A stretch of 64,000 bases of DNA. Source: Phaeosaccion multiseriatum. Lineage: Eukaryota; Ochrophyta, other classes. The position numbers were made by a program, and so were the translations under genes. Location of the stretch: assembly GCA_965112735.1 (NCBI GenBank), contig OZ218952.1, positions 2,046,001 through 2,110,000 on the forward strand, given 5' to 3'. Positions 39,701 to 64,000 of this stretch are shown in pieces (position 1 is the first letter of the stretch; every line of letters begins with the position of its first letter). The notes under the pieces were generated by a model, which ran no database searches, had not been told where the DNA came from, and saw nothing but the letters and a program-made list of their open reading frames with translations.

Positions 39701-41317
39701 CCTGTCCTCCTCCTCCTCTCTCCCCCTCCCTTCCTCCCCCTCACTGCCTATGTTCCAGCGCTGGTGGAGAGAGATGCTAAGGAAGATGCGACAGCGTCGC
39801 TGGAAGCAGACGTGGGAACGAGAGAAGAAGCGCAGAATCAGAGACGCCAAGGTCATAGACAGCAGGTACGATGGTAATAGACAGGTTGAGACAGTGAGTC
39901 AGTGAGACAGTGAGTCAGTGAGACAATGAGACAGTGAAAGAGTGAGTCAGTGAGACAGTGAGAGAGTGAGAGAGTGAGACAGTGAGACAGTGAGACAGTG
40001 AGACAGTGAGACAGTGAGTCAGTGAGACAGTGAGTCAGTGAGTCAGTGAGCCAGTGAGACAGTGAGACAGTGAGACAGTGAGACAGTGAGACAGTGAGAG
40101 AGTGAGACAGTGAGTCAGTGAGTCAGTGAGACAGTGAGAGAGTCGGGTGGAAGGAGGGCGAGGGAGTGATGGAGAGGGCTTGAGGCTGCAAGACAGCATT
40201 CTTTCCCCCCCCTCGTCGGCGGTATTATGGCAATCTTCCCCTCTCCTGTCCTATCCCCTGTGAATCTGCACATTGTAATATTCCTCCTGTACCACCAACA
40301 GGCTATGGTGGACTGAGCGAGGAGGAGGCCCGAAGGCCCACTGGGGGCTACGAGGGCACATCAAGACGTGGGGGCCGAGAAAGGTCAGTCCAGTTTCAGT
40401 TCGCCTCTTCTCTCAGTTTGCAGTTTGACTTTGATGAGGCTGTCCCCCCCTCCTCCCTCCCTCTTCTCCTCCGCTTTACCCAACTGTGGCTGGAAGGAGA
40501 GCGAACGAGACCAAAGCTTTAGTAAGCTCTTTTTCTTCTTCTTTCCCTCGATCGGGCTTTGGTCTTTCGTGCACACGCCTTTGCGTGTGGGTGGGTGGGT
40601 GGGTGCGTGCGTGTGTATGTGTGGGTCTGTGTGTGTGAGAGAGTGTGTGTGCATTCTTCCTCTGTTTCCCTTTTCTCTGTAAGCTCATCTTTCAATTTCA
40701 ACGCAGTGGCTCCTCCTCACCTCACCTCACCTCACCTCACCTCACCTCCACCTCACCTTACTTCACCTCACCTCACTGTCCTCACCTCACTGTCCTCACC
40801 TCCCCTCACTCTCACCCCTCAGCTTATCCATGGGGCGCGAGGCTGGGGCTACTGGCGGGGCAGAGAGTGGGTCCCTGCCCCCCAACAAGACATAGATGGA
40901 GAGCGCACAGAGCACGCACCCACGTGCAGGCACGAGTCGCGTCTCATGTACACTGATGTCCAGGTACGAAGGCACATATCCATTGACTTATTCGAGCCTT
41001 TATGGACTTATTCGAGCCTACTCCCTAGGTACACACGTAATTGTGTATGTGTGTATGTGTGTGTGTCCATGTACGAAGGGAAGAAGGGTACCGCTCCTCT
41101 TGTCCTTACTAACTCGTCCCTTCACTTGTACGTACTCCTCTCGTTGTGGCCTGTCCCCCCAACTACCTCTTATCTGGAACGCTCAACAAATGGCGACCAA
41201 CAGAGGCAAGAGGAAGATGTGATTGTGGACCCCGTCAACTTCGCCAGGGCATGGCACACTCGTCAGAGCCTGGAGAGGCGGGTTGGGGGGGAAGGGGAGA
41301 AGAAGGGCGCTGACTAG
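34871..41317 (+). CDS. Zinc-finger, WW-like, IQ-motif and SAM-domain protein
   Basis: Probable scaffold or calmodulin-binding adaptor; no named family recognised. Exons: 34871-34972, 35336-35491, 36165-36279, 36876-37002, 37165-37432, 37865-37925, 38390-38535, 38908-38988, 39285-39407, 39759-39865, 40302-40383, 40823-40963, 41204-41317. All phases agree: 540 residues. An N-terminal Cys/His cluster (C28-x2-C31, C40-x4-C45, C49-x2-C52, H57) resembles a B-box-like zinc finger. WW-like beta segments follow (YFCFLRTGEVTWHKP near 117-131; YDPDEQRFYYHYNGKS near 175-192; GRIVFTNSITG near 266). IQ-like helices lie at about 145-165 (FKMQQLHRNWKAR) and 231-250 (VRIQGMWKARQGR). A SAM domain covers about 290-362 (WSVADVLLFIRRCGL to ISMKKILLCIE), then a Trp/Arg-rich basic region. 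The start at 34871 is uncertain because an acceptor-like CAG lies just upstream. Coding-like sequence continues after the TAG stop. Confidence 0.8.
35694..36069. repeat. (ACTC)n microsatellite, about 375 bp
   Basis: Almost perfect CACT tetranucleotide array in intron 35492-36164 of the SAM/IQ gene, with one CACC variant near 35762. The open frames through it (THSL repeats) are artefacts. Confidence 0.96.
36362..36783. repeat. (GAT)n microsatellite, about 420 bp
   Basis: GATGAT array with GGT, GCT and GAC variants in intron 36280-36875 of the SAM/IQ gene. Confidence 0.95.
38228..38343. repeat. (TCCC)n tract before a 3' splice site
   Basis: About 115 bp of TCCC repeat in intron 37926-38389, ahead of the acceptor at 38389. 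Confidence 0.95.
38690..38895. repeat. (TTCC)n microsatellite
   Basis: About 200 bp of TTCC in intron 38536-38907 of the SAM/IQ gene, just before the acceptor TTGTAG. Confidence 0.95.
39890..40142. repeat. (GACAGTGA)n / (GTCAGTGA)n octamer array
   Basis: About 250 bp of AGACAGTG and AGTCAGTG octamers in intron 39866-40301. Confidence 0.93.
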
Positions 41318-42274
41318 GACTATCACAAGCTTCAGGCCAAGCAAAACGCTGCCGCCCTTGGGGGGGGGGTGATTGGCTGAATGAGGGAGGTAGGAAGTGA
41401 GTGAGTGGGGAACAAAGAAAGGAACCGGAAACGCGGGACAACACATCGATGCAGGCAACCACCATCAGCAGCGCACGCAAGGGCGGGGAGAAGGAGGAGG
41501 AGGAGGAGGAGGAGGAGAGGGAGGAGGAACGATGAGGTGCTGTCATCCATCTCGATGCTCCCCTCAGCAAAGACGACGCCTTGACGTTGCGGTGCTCTCT
41601 CGATTGATTGCCCCCCCCCCCCCCTCCCTCCCTCTGGGGCTACCCCGTGTACCCACTCTGGACTGGATCCGAACGGAGCAGCACGAGCTCGAAGCAACGG
41701 AGTGACGGAGGGATTATGACCACCACCCCCTCTCTCCTCTCACCCCCTCTCCTTGACCTCCGGTGCGCCGCGGTGGGTGTGCTCGCGGAGTGCCCTGCCG
41801 CCCATGGCACCAGATGGCACGAGATGGCAACAGAGGGCACCGATGGCACCAAGTTTTCACGAGATGGCACCAGAGGGCACTGATGGCACCAAATGGCAAC
41901 AGAGGGCACCGACGGCACCAGATGGCACCAAATGGCTCCAAACGGCTCAGCACCCTGGCTGCCCCCCCCCTCATTATGCAATGCTTTTGTGCTTGGTGCG
42001 TTTTGCTGTGTACCGCGGCGGGCGATGGCAGCAGACGGCGGGCAGAGCGACAGGAGTGCAGATATCCGGACATTCTCCCCCTCAGCGGCACGAGGGCTGG
42101 GCAGTTGGTGATACACAGCAGAGCAGAGCAGAGTAGCGCAGCTACACAAGCACAAGCAAGCCGTGGACAAGTACAAGAAAGCGAAGTGGAGCTCAGTTGC
42201 AGAGGCGGAGAGGGGGAGGCAGCCCTCTCTCTCTCTCTCCCCCCCTCTCTCGCTCCCTCTCCCCCTCCCCTTTT

Positions 42275-42319
<45 letters not shown>

Positions 42320-43282
42320 GAGACGGCGCACACCAGATCCTTGTCTCGCCTTGGGGCTCTGTGAGCATGATGATGAGCAGGCACCATGCACCATGCACCA
42401 TGCACCATGCCTTCTTTCACGAAGGATCCGTTGCGCAGGAGGGAGGCTTCGCTCTATAGGATTCATTGATACCGCCCCTAATTTCCGAACGAGAATTAAG
42501 GCCCGGTTTTTTTTTTTTTTTATAATATTTCAAGAATATTTATAATAATACTTCAAGAATATACTATGAAAATTAAGGCAGGTGTTCAATCCAGTTACAG
42601 CCGGCCGAGCACAGCTGCACCCGTCTCAGTTGGACAGACGTCCCTTGCTAAGTGACTAAAACGGCGATGAGCGGTTGGTTATTCACCTTTTCCGAGGCCA
42701 TCTCGAGCATGGTCTCGGAGTGGACGTCCCTCTCCTACGGCGGTACCCCCCTCTGCTTGCCAAAGGTGGGATCGGTAGCGTGCTTCAGGTCCAGGGCAGT
42801 CTGCGATGCAAAGTGCTCCTTCTGCGGCGAGGAGGCGCTGCTGCTCATCTGCTGCATTCATTCTTCTTCGGGCTTGTCATAGCCTGCTGTAGGCAGGCCA
42901 GGGCATCGTCCACTGAGGCTCCGGCTGCGAGCAGCTGTTGGTATGAAACAGCTGCTGTGCCTGGAGACGAGACCACGACAGGGAATCGAAGGGAAAAGAG
43001 TATTCGATAAAAGAGTGGCAGTCTACGGCGTGAGAGGAAGGCAATCTAAGGCGTAACGCCAAAAACTCGGGAAAACACCTCCCCTAGTAAAAACACAGGA
43101 GCAAAAACAAGGAGCACCAGGAAGGGATGTGCTAGTGCAGATTCATCTACCAAAAGCGGGACCCGCTATGTTACCGTGAGAAGGGTTGACCAGGGGAGGG
43201 TGAAAGCCTTGAGGGGCGGCGGGGGGTGGCTCTGGCAAAGTGCGTGCCCGACTGTTGATAAGCGCTCGCGTCGCTTGGCACG
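41318..43282. other. Intergenic region with tandem GGCAC repeats and coding-like scraps
   Basis: About 1.97 kb. It contains an array of GATGGCACCA/GAGGGCACC units at about 41808-41950. A short plus-strand coding-like segment lies at 42134-42200 (LHKHKQAVDKYKKAKW). An AT-rich insert is flanked by a 9-bp direct repeat at 42494-42579. A minus-strand coding-like segment at 42650-42860 is interrupted by one TAG. Upstream control sequence of the ARM gene should lie at the right end. Confidence 0.5.
42494..42579. repeat. AT-rich insert flanked by a 9-bp direct repeat
   Basis: AATTAAGGC occurs at 42494-42502 and 42571-42579. Between the copies lie a run of 15 or more T and an AT-rich sequence with two TTCAAGAATAT copies, sharply different from the GC-rich surroundings. 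This looks like a small insertion (retroposed poly(A) tail or organelle DNA) with target duplication. Confidence 0.5.
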
Positions 43283-59926
<16,644 letters not shown>

Positions 59927-60253
59927 TAGGGGAGTGAGAGTGTGACTGAGCGACAGTGGTGAGTGAGGAGTGCCACGTCATCACCTCGAGCCAATGGCAG
60001 CGAATGGTATAGCATAAGCATGGCAAAAGTGAGCATATATTATATACATACTAAGTACCTTTTACATATCACCGATATACTCTTATGTCTTCTCCTCTAG
60101 CTCTTCTCTCTCTCCCTCTTCTCTCGCTCGTCTCTCTGTCTCTCTCCCTCTCCTCTCGCTCTTCTCACTCTCTCTCGCTCACTCTCCTCTCGCTCTTCTC
60201 TCTGTCTCCTCTGGAGTGGAGGTTGGCGTGCCCGATGACCATGGCTGTGATTG

Positions 60254-60443
60254 CTTCATACCCTCGTTCACGTTCTCTGGACCACCAACATGCCAAGGTT
60301 GGCGACATTGAATAGGGAAGCACAGATAGGCCATTTCTTGGGCTGAAACCCTTGGGCGCACAGCACCCTCAGCAAGTCAAGCGCCTTCTCGGGCTCTCCT
60401 GCCGTACCACAAGCAGCAACTGCAGACTGGCTTCAGTTGGTTC
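60254..60443 (-). pseudogene. PPR gene remnant
   Basis: On the minus strand this reads AACGTAGEPEKALDLL, then RVLCAQGFQPKKWPICASLFNV and a stop. It is one diverged PPR motif like those of the adjacent PPR-SMR gene plus a degenerate continuation. A CAG acceptor-like site precedes it (about 60420), so a 3' exon of an otherwise lost PPR gene is an alternative. There is no SMR domain. Confidence 0.6.
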
Positions 60444-60654
60444 AGTGAGAGGAGCCAGGTGTCAGGACACACATGGAAGGGCTCACAGCCAGGTGTCAGG
60501 AATCCACAGGGCACCAAGTAGAGACCCGGAGAGAGATATATATGTATATGTATATTTATATGTATATATATGTATATAAGAGAGAGATATCTGTATGTAC
60601 ATCCCCGCACGCGCGGTGTACACGCGCGCACACACGCACACACCCTTCACACAC

Positions 60655-60679
60655 ACACACATACACACACACACACACA

Positions 60680-60755
<76 letters not shown>
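60655..60755. repeat. (AC)n microsatellite
   Basis: About 100 bp of AC dinucleotide repeat with a few AT interruptions. Confidence 0.95.
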
Positions 60756-60756
<1 letters not shown>

Positions 60757-61089
60757 ACATTCTGGTCTTTCCCGCTGGGCACGTCCGGGGGGTTCGATCT
60801 TCCGGCGGGGTGGGGTGGCAGCTGTTGTCGATTGTCAAGCTACTTGTTTGCAGTGCCAACAGCACACAACACAACACGGCAACACGTCCTGGGAGTCGCC
60901 CCCGAAGCGAGTAGGTTACAGACTTCAACAGAGACGACCGGAAACGAGACGAAGAGACTGAGTGCGCCCAGGGCGTAGTCAAGGTAGTATTAGTAACAAG
61001 TATCAAGAAAAAAAGGAGCCTCGCTCTCAGGCAGTTGCATCAGAAAAACACTGCGATTTCCTTTCATTCACTCTCAACACCAGTGTAAT

Positions 61090-63999
61090 CTATTCTACTT
61101 CAAACACCACTACGCCCTCGTTGCTGTCCTGCCCCGTGGCGTGGAGTCCGAGCTCTTCGTTGAGGTACGCTAGCACCGCAGGCTTGAGCACGCTGATGCC
61201 GTCCACGCTCCGGCGACCTTGGCCGGTGATGACAGTGACACCGCCCTTCGCCTTCTCCACGTGGAGAGCGTAGCGAAGGGCGGCCTTAGCGGTGCACTCC
61301 GAGTGGCCGTGCAGATCCATAACCTTCCCTTCGCTACCCCTACTCCAATGCGACATCACACCCTGTGCGACAGCCTCTGCGTACAAGCCGTCAGTCGAGC
61401 TCCATTGCTTGTGCATGGATAGGACGTCCATGGCAGCACCATACGACACTTTGTCGGGCACAATGCCTCCCCTGCGCATCTCGTCGAACAAGTCAAGCGC
61501 CTTCTCGTGCTCTCCTGCCTTGCCACAAGCCGTAATCGCAGAGCTGTACGAGATGACAGTGGGTTGAAGCCCTTCGATGCGCATCTCCTCCAGCAAGGCA
61601 AGCGCCTTCTCGTGCTCTCCTGCCTTGCCACAAGCATCAATCGCAGAAGAGTACGAGATTTCATTGGGTTTGAGCCCTTCGCTGTGCATCTTCTTCAACA
61701 AGTCAAGCGCCTTCTCGTGCTCTCCTGCCTTGCCACAAGCATCAATCGCAGAGTTGTACGAGACTTCATTGGGTTCAAGCCCTTCTCCTCGCATCTCCAT
61801 CAGCAAGTCAAGCGCCTTCTCGTGTTGCCCTGTCTTGGCACAAGCCGAAATCGCAGAGTTGTACGAGACTGCGTTGGGTTGAAGCCCTTCCCTCCGCATC
61901 TCCTTCAGCAAGTCCAGCGCTCCCTCGTGCTCTCCTGCCTTGGCGCAAGCATCAATCGCAGAGTTGTAAGATCTTTCATTGGGTTGAAGCCCTTCCCCCG
62001 GCATCTCCTTCAGCAAATCCAGCGCCTTCTCGTACTGCCCTGCCTTGCCACACGCACTAATCGCAGAGTTGTACGTGATTTCATTGGGTTGAAGCCCTTC
62101 CCTGCGCATCTCCTCCAGCAAGTCAAGCGCCTTCTCGTGCTCTCCTGCATTCCCACAAGCAGAAACCGCAGAGCTGTACGTGATTTCATTAGGTTGCAGC
62201 CCTTCCCTGCGCATCTTCTCCAGCAAGTCCAGCGCCTTCTCATGCTGTCCTGCACTGCCACACGCCTCAATTGCAGAGCTGTATGAGATGACATCGATTT
62301 GAAGGCCCTCCCTGCGCATCTCCTCGAGCAGGGCAAACGCCGTCTCAGGCTCTCCTGCATTGCCACAAGCACTAATCGCAGAGCTGTACGAGATCTCATC
62401 GGGTTGAAGCCCTTCCCTCTGCATCTCCTTCAGCAAGTCCAGCGCCTTCTCGTGCTCTCCTGCCTTGCCACAAGCAGAAATCGCAGAGTTGTACGTGATT
62501 TTATCGGGCTGAAGGCCTTCCCTCCGCATCTCCTTCAGCAAGCCAAGCGCCTTCTGATCCTGCCCTGACTTGGCACACGCATCAACTGCAGAGTTGTACG
62601 ATAATACATCGGGTTCAAGGCCTTCCCTGCGCATCTCCTTCAACAAGTCAAGTGCCTTCTCGTGCTCTCCTGCCTTGCCACAAGCATCAATCGCAGAGTT
62701 GTACGAGATTTCATTGGGTCCAAGCCCTTCCCCCTGCATCTCCTTGAGCAAGTCCAGCGCCTTCTCATGCTCTCCTGCCTTGCCACACGCACAAATCGCA
62801 GAGTTGTACGAGACTTCATTGGGTTGAAGCCCTTCCCTGCGCATCTCGTCCAGCAAGTCAAGCGCCTTCTCGTGCTCTCCTGCATTGGCACAACCATCAA
62901 TTGCAGAGCTGTATGAGAATACATCAGGCGCAGTGCCTTCAGCGCGCATCTCCTTCAGCAAGTCAAGCGCCTTCTCATGCTCTCCTGCCTTGCCACATGC
63001 AGAAATTGCAGAGTTGTATGAGATCTCCTTGGGTCGAAGCCCTTCGATGCGCATGTCCTTCAACAAGTTAAGAGCCTTCTCGTGTTCTCCTGCCTTACCA
63101 CAAGCATCAATCGCAGAGTTGTAAGAGATTTCATCGGGTTCAAGCCCTTCCCTGCGCATCGATTTCAACAAATCAAGCGCCTTCTCGTGCTCTCCTGCCT
63201 TGCCACAAGCCGTAATCGCAGAGTTGTAAGAGATTTGATTGGGTTCAAGCCCTTCCCCAGGCATCTCCTTCAGCAAGTCAAGCGCCTTCTCATGCTGCCC
63301 TGCCTTGCCACAGGCCGAAATCGCAGAGTTGTACGAGACTTCATCGGGTCGAAGCCCTTCCCTCCGCATCTCCTTCAGCAAGTCAAGCGCCTTCTCGTGT
63401 TCTCCAGCCCTGCCACAGGCACCAATCGCAGAGTTGTACGAGATTTCATTGGGTCGAAGCCCTTCACTCCTCATCTCTTTCAGCAAGTCAAGCGCCTTCT
63501 CGTGCTCTCCCGCCTTGGCACAGGCATCAATTCCAGAGTTGTAAGAGATATCATTGGGCTGAATCCCTTCCTCACGCATTTCCTTGAGCAAGGCAAGCGC
63601 CTTCTCGGGCTCTCCTGTATTACCACAAGCCGTAATCGCGGAGCTGTATGTGATGATATCGGGTTGGGGGCCGCTTGCCTTCATCTCATCGAATAGGGCA
63701 AGCGCCTTCTCGGACTGCCCAGCCTTCCCACAAGCAAAAATCGCAGAATTGTATGTGATGACATTGGGATCAAGGCAGCTTGCCTTCATCTCCTCCAGCA
63801 GGGCAAGTGCGCCCTTCCATCGCCCAGCTTTGCCCACGGCAGAAATGGCGGCGCTGTACGAAAACACGTTCATTGGAACCCCCGCTGCTTTTGCCTGCTC
63901 AATCATTCTTGCCACGCCCCTCCAGTCGCGCAGATTGCCAAGTCTCTGGATCTCCTTGGTCAAGGCTATTTGCTTTTGTACCGTTGTACTTCTACCGCC
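61090..63999 (-). CDS. PPR-SMR protein with 23 near-identical PPR motifs, 5'-partial
   Basis: Organelle RNA-binding protein type. One uninterrupted frame is open to the window edge, so the N-terminus and any targeting peptide lie beyond 64000; a TAG stop is at 61090-61092. Twenty-three consecutive 35-residue P-type motifs of consensus EISYNSAIDACGKAGEHEKA then LDLLKEMRREGLQPN are followed by one degenerate motif (VSYGAAMDVLSMHKQW). A C-terminal SMR domain has MDLHGHSE and TGQGRRS motifs, ending VVVFEVE. Fifth residues are only Asn or Ser, and the last residues are mostly Asn or Asp, compatible with the PPR recognition code. The motifs are so alike that the DNA is a 105-bp tandem repeat (about 61480-63900), pointing to recent expansion or gene conversion. 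It is the only intronless gene in the window. SMR domains of this class can bind or cleave nucleic acid; activity is not established here. Confidence 0.93.
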   Translation of the reverse strand, partial: GGRSTTVQKQIALTKEIQRLGNLRDWRGVARMIEQAKAAGVPMNVFSYSAAISAVGKAGRWKGALALLEEMKASCLDPNVITYNSAIFACGKAGQSEKALALFDEMKASGPQPDIITYSSAITACGNTGEPEKALALLKEMREEGIQPNDISYNSGIDACAKAGEHEKALDLLKEMRSEGLRPNEISYNSAIGACGRAGEHEKALDLLKEMRREGLRPDEVSYNSAISACGKAGQHEKALDLLKEMPGEGLEPNQISYNSAITACGKAGEHEKALDLLKSMRREGLEPDEISYNSAIDACGKAGEHEKALNLLKDMRIEGLRPKEISYNSAISACGKAGEHEKALDLLKEMRAEGTAPDVFSYSSAIDGCANAGEHEKALDLLDEMRREGLQPNEVSYNSAICACGKAGEHEKALDLLKEMQGEGLGPNEISYNSAIDACGKAGEHEKALDLLKEMRREGLEPDVLSYNSAVDACAKSGQDQKALGLLKEMRREGLQPDKITYNSAISACGKAGEHEKALDLLKEMQREGLQPDEISYSSAISACGNAGEPETAFALLEEMRREGLQIDVISYSSAIEACGSAGQHEKALDLLEKMRREGLQPNEITYSSAVSACGNAGEHEKALDLLEEMRREGLQPNEITYNSAISACGKAGQYEKALDLLKEMPGEGLQPNERSYNSAIDACAKAGEHEGALDLLKEMRREGLQPNAVSYNSAISACAKTGQHEKALDLLMEMRGEGLEPNEVSYNSAIDACGKAGEHEKALDLLKKMHSEGLKPNEISYSSAIDACGKAGEHEKALALLEEMRIEGLQPTVISYSSAITACGKAGEHEKALDLFDEMRRGGIVPDKVSYGAAMDVLSMHKQWSSTDGLYAEAVAQGVMSHWSRGSEGKVMDLHGHSECTAKAALRYALHVEKAKGGVTVITGQGRRSVDGISVLKPAVLAYLNEELGLHATGQDSNEGVVVFEVE
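61480..63900 (-). repeat. 105-bp coding tandem repeat (PPR motifs)
   Basis: About 23 copies of a 105-bp unit, each encoding one PPR motif. The core AGTCAAGCGCCTTCTCGTGC (plus strand) is nearly invariant from copy to copy. Confidence 0.93.
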
Positions 64000-64000
64000 T

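Larger units (their letters stand above)
59927..61089. other. Convergent intergenic region between ARM and PPR genes
   Basis: About 1.16 kb. It holds the 3' flank of both genes, CT-rich sequence (60100-60220), a PPR-like remnant (60254-60443), TATATG repeats (60537-60580), and an AC microsatellite (60655-60755). No intact gene was recognised. Confidence 0.6.

Noticed and set aside
61219-63696. Plus-strand open frames with INRRVVRDFIGLKPF-type repeats
   Set aside because: They are shadows of the 105-bp PPR tandem repeat on the minus strand, which has the SMR domain and proper motif consensus.

Overview
The window is nuclear DNA of a eukaryote, most likely a photosynthetic heterokont (stramenopile) alga. 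It has high GC, intron-dense genes with GT-AG (twice GC-AG) introns of about 120-900 bp, very abundant microsatellites, a plastid-type N-terminal leader with a Gly-Phe cleavage context, a TBC1D20-type Rab GAP, a myosin and a large PPR-SMR protein. The exact lineage cannot be fixed from the sequence; a eustigmatophyte- or pelagophyte-like alga is a guess.

Seven protein-coding genes were rebuilt exon by exon. Every junction was checked for splice dinucleotides and reading frame. (1) 1-16542, +: 3' part of a myosin heavy chain, 35 exons in the window, with about 1,840 tail residues. (2) 17185-20441, -: a mitochondrial-carrier-family transporter of the PIW (pyrimidine nucleotide/NAD/folate-like) type, 8 exons, with an unusual N-terminal leader. 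(3) 21532-29286, -: a 971-residue, 16-exon fusion of a FIST sensor domain to an indole-3-glycerol-phosphate-synthase-like barrel that has lost several catalytic residues. (4) 29478-33303, +: a TBC1D20-like Rab GAP with a C-terminal membrane anchor, divergent from gene 3 with only 191 bp between start codons. (5) 34871-41317, +: a zinc-finger/WW-like/IQ/SAM protein, 13 exons. (6) 43283-59926, +: a giant 4,156-residue armadillo-like protein, 9 exons, with polyglycine and polyasparagine insertions. (7) 61090 to the window end, -: an intronless PPR-SMR protein with 23 near-identical PPR motifs, 5'-incomplete. A PPR remnant lies just downstream of it. Only gene 7 continues beyond the right edge, and only gene 1 beyond the left edge.

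The six intron-containing genes have 83 introns here, of which 60 are phase 0. The introns hold almost all simple-sequence DNA and a small set of recurrent motifs. Relative to the transcript, G-rich forms tend to lie near the 5' splice site and their reverse complements near the 3' splice site. This holds in plus- and minus-strand genes alike, so many introns can fold end to end. This pattern and the FIST-IGPS fusion are the most interesting signals. A foldback MITE-like element with 32-bp perfect terminal inverted repeats lies between genes 2 and 3.

The genes do not form a pathway. Shared themes are membrane traffic and cytoskeleton (myosin, TBC1D20) and probable organelle functions (carrier, FIST-IGPS, PPR-SMR).
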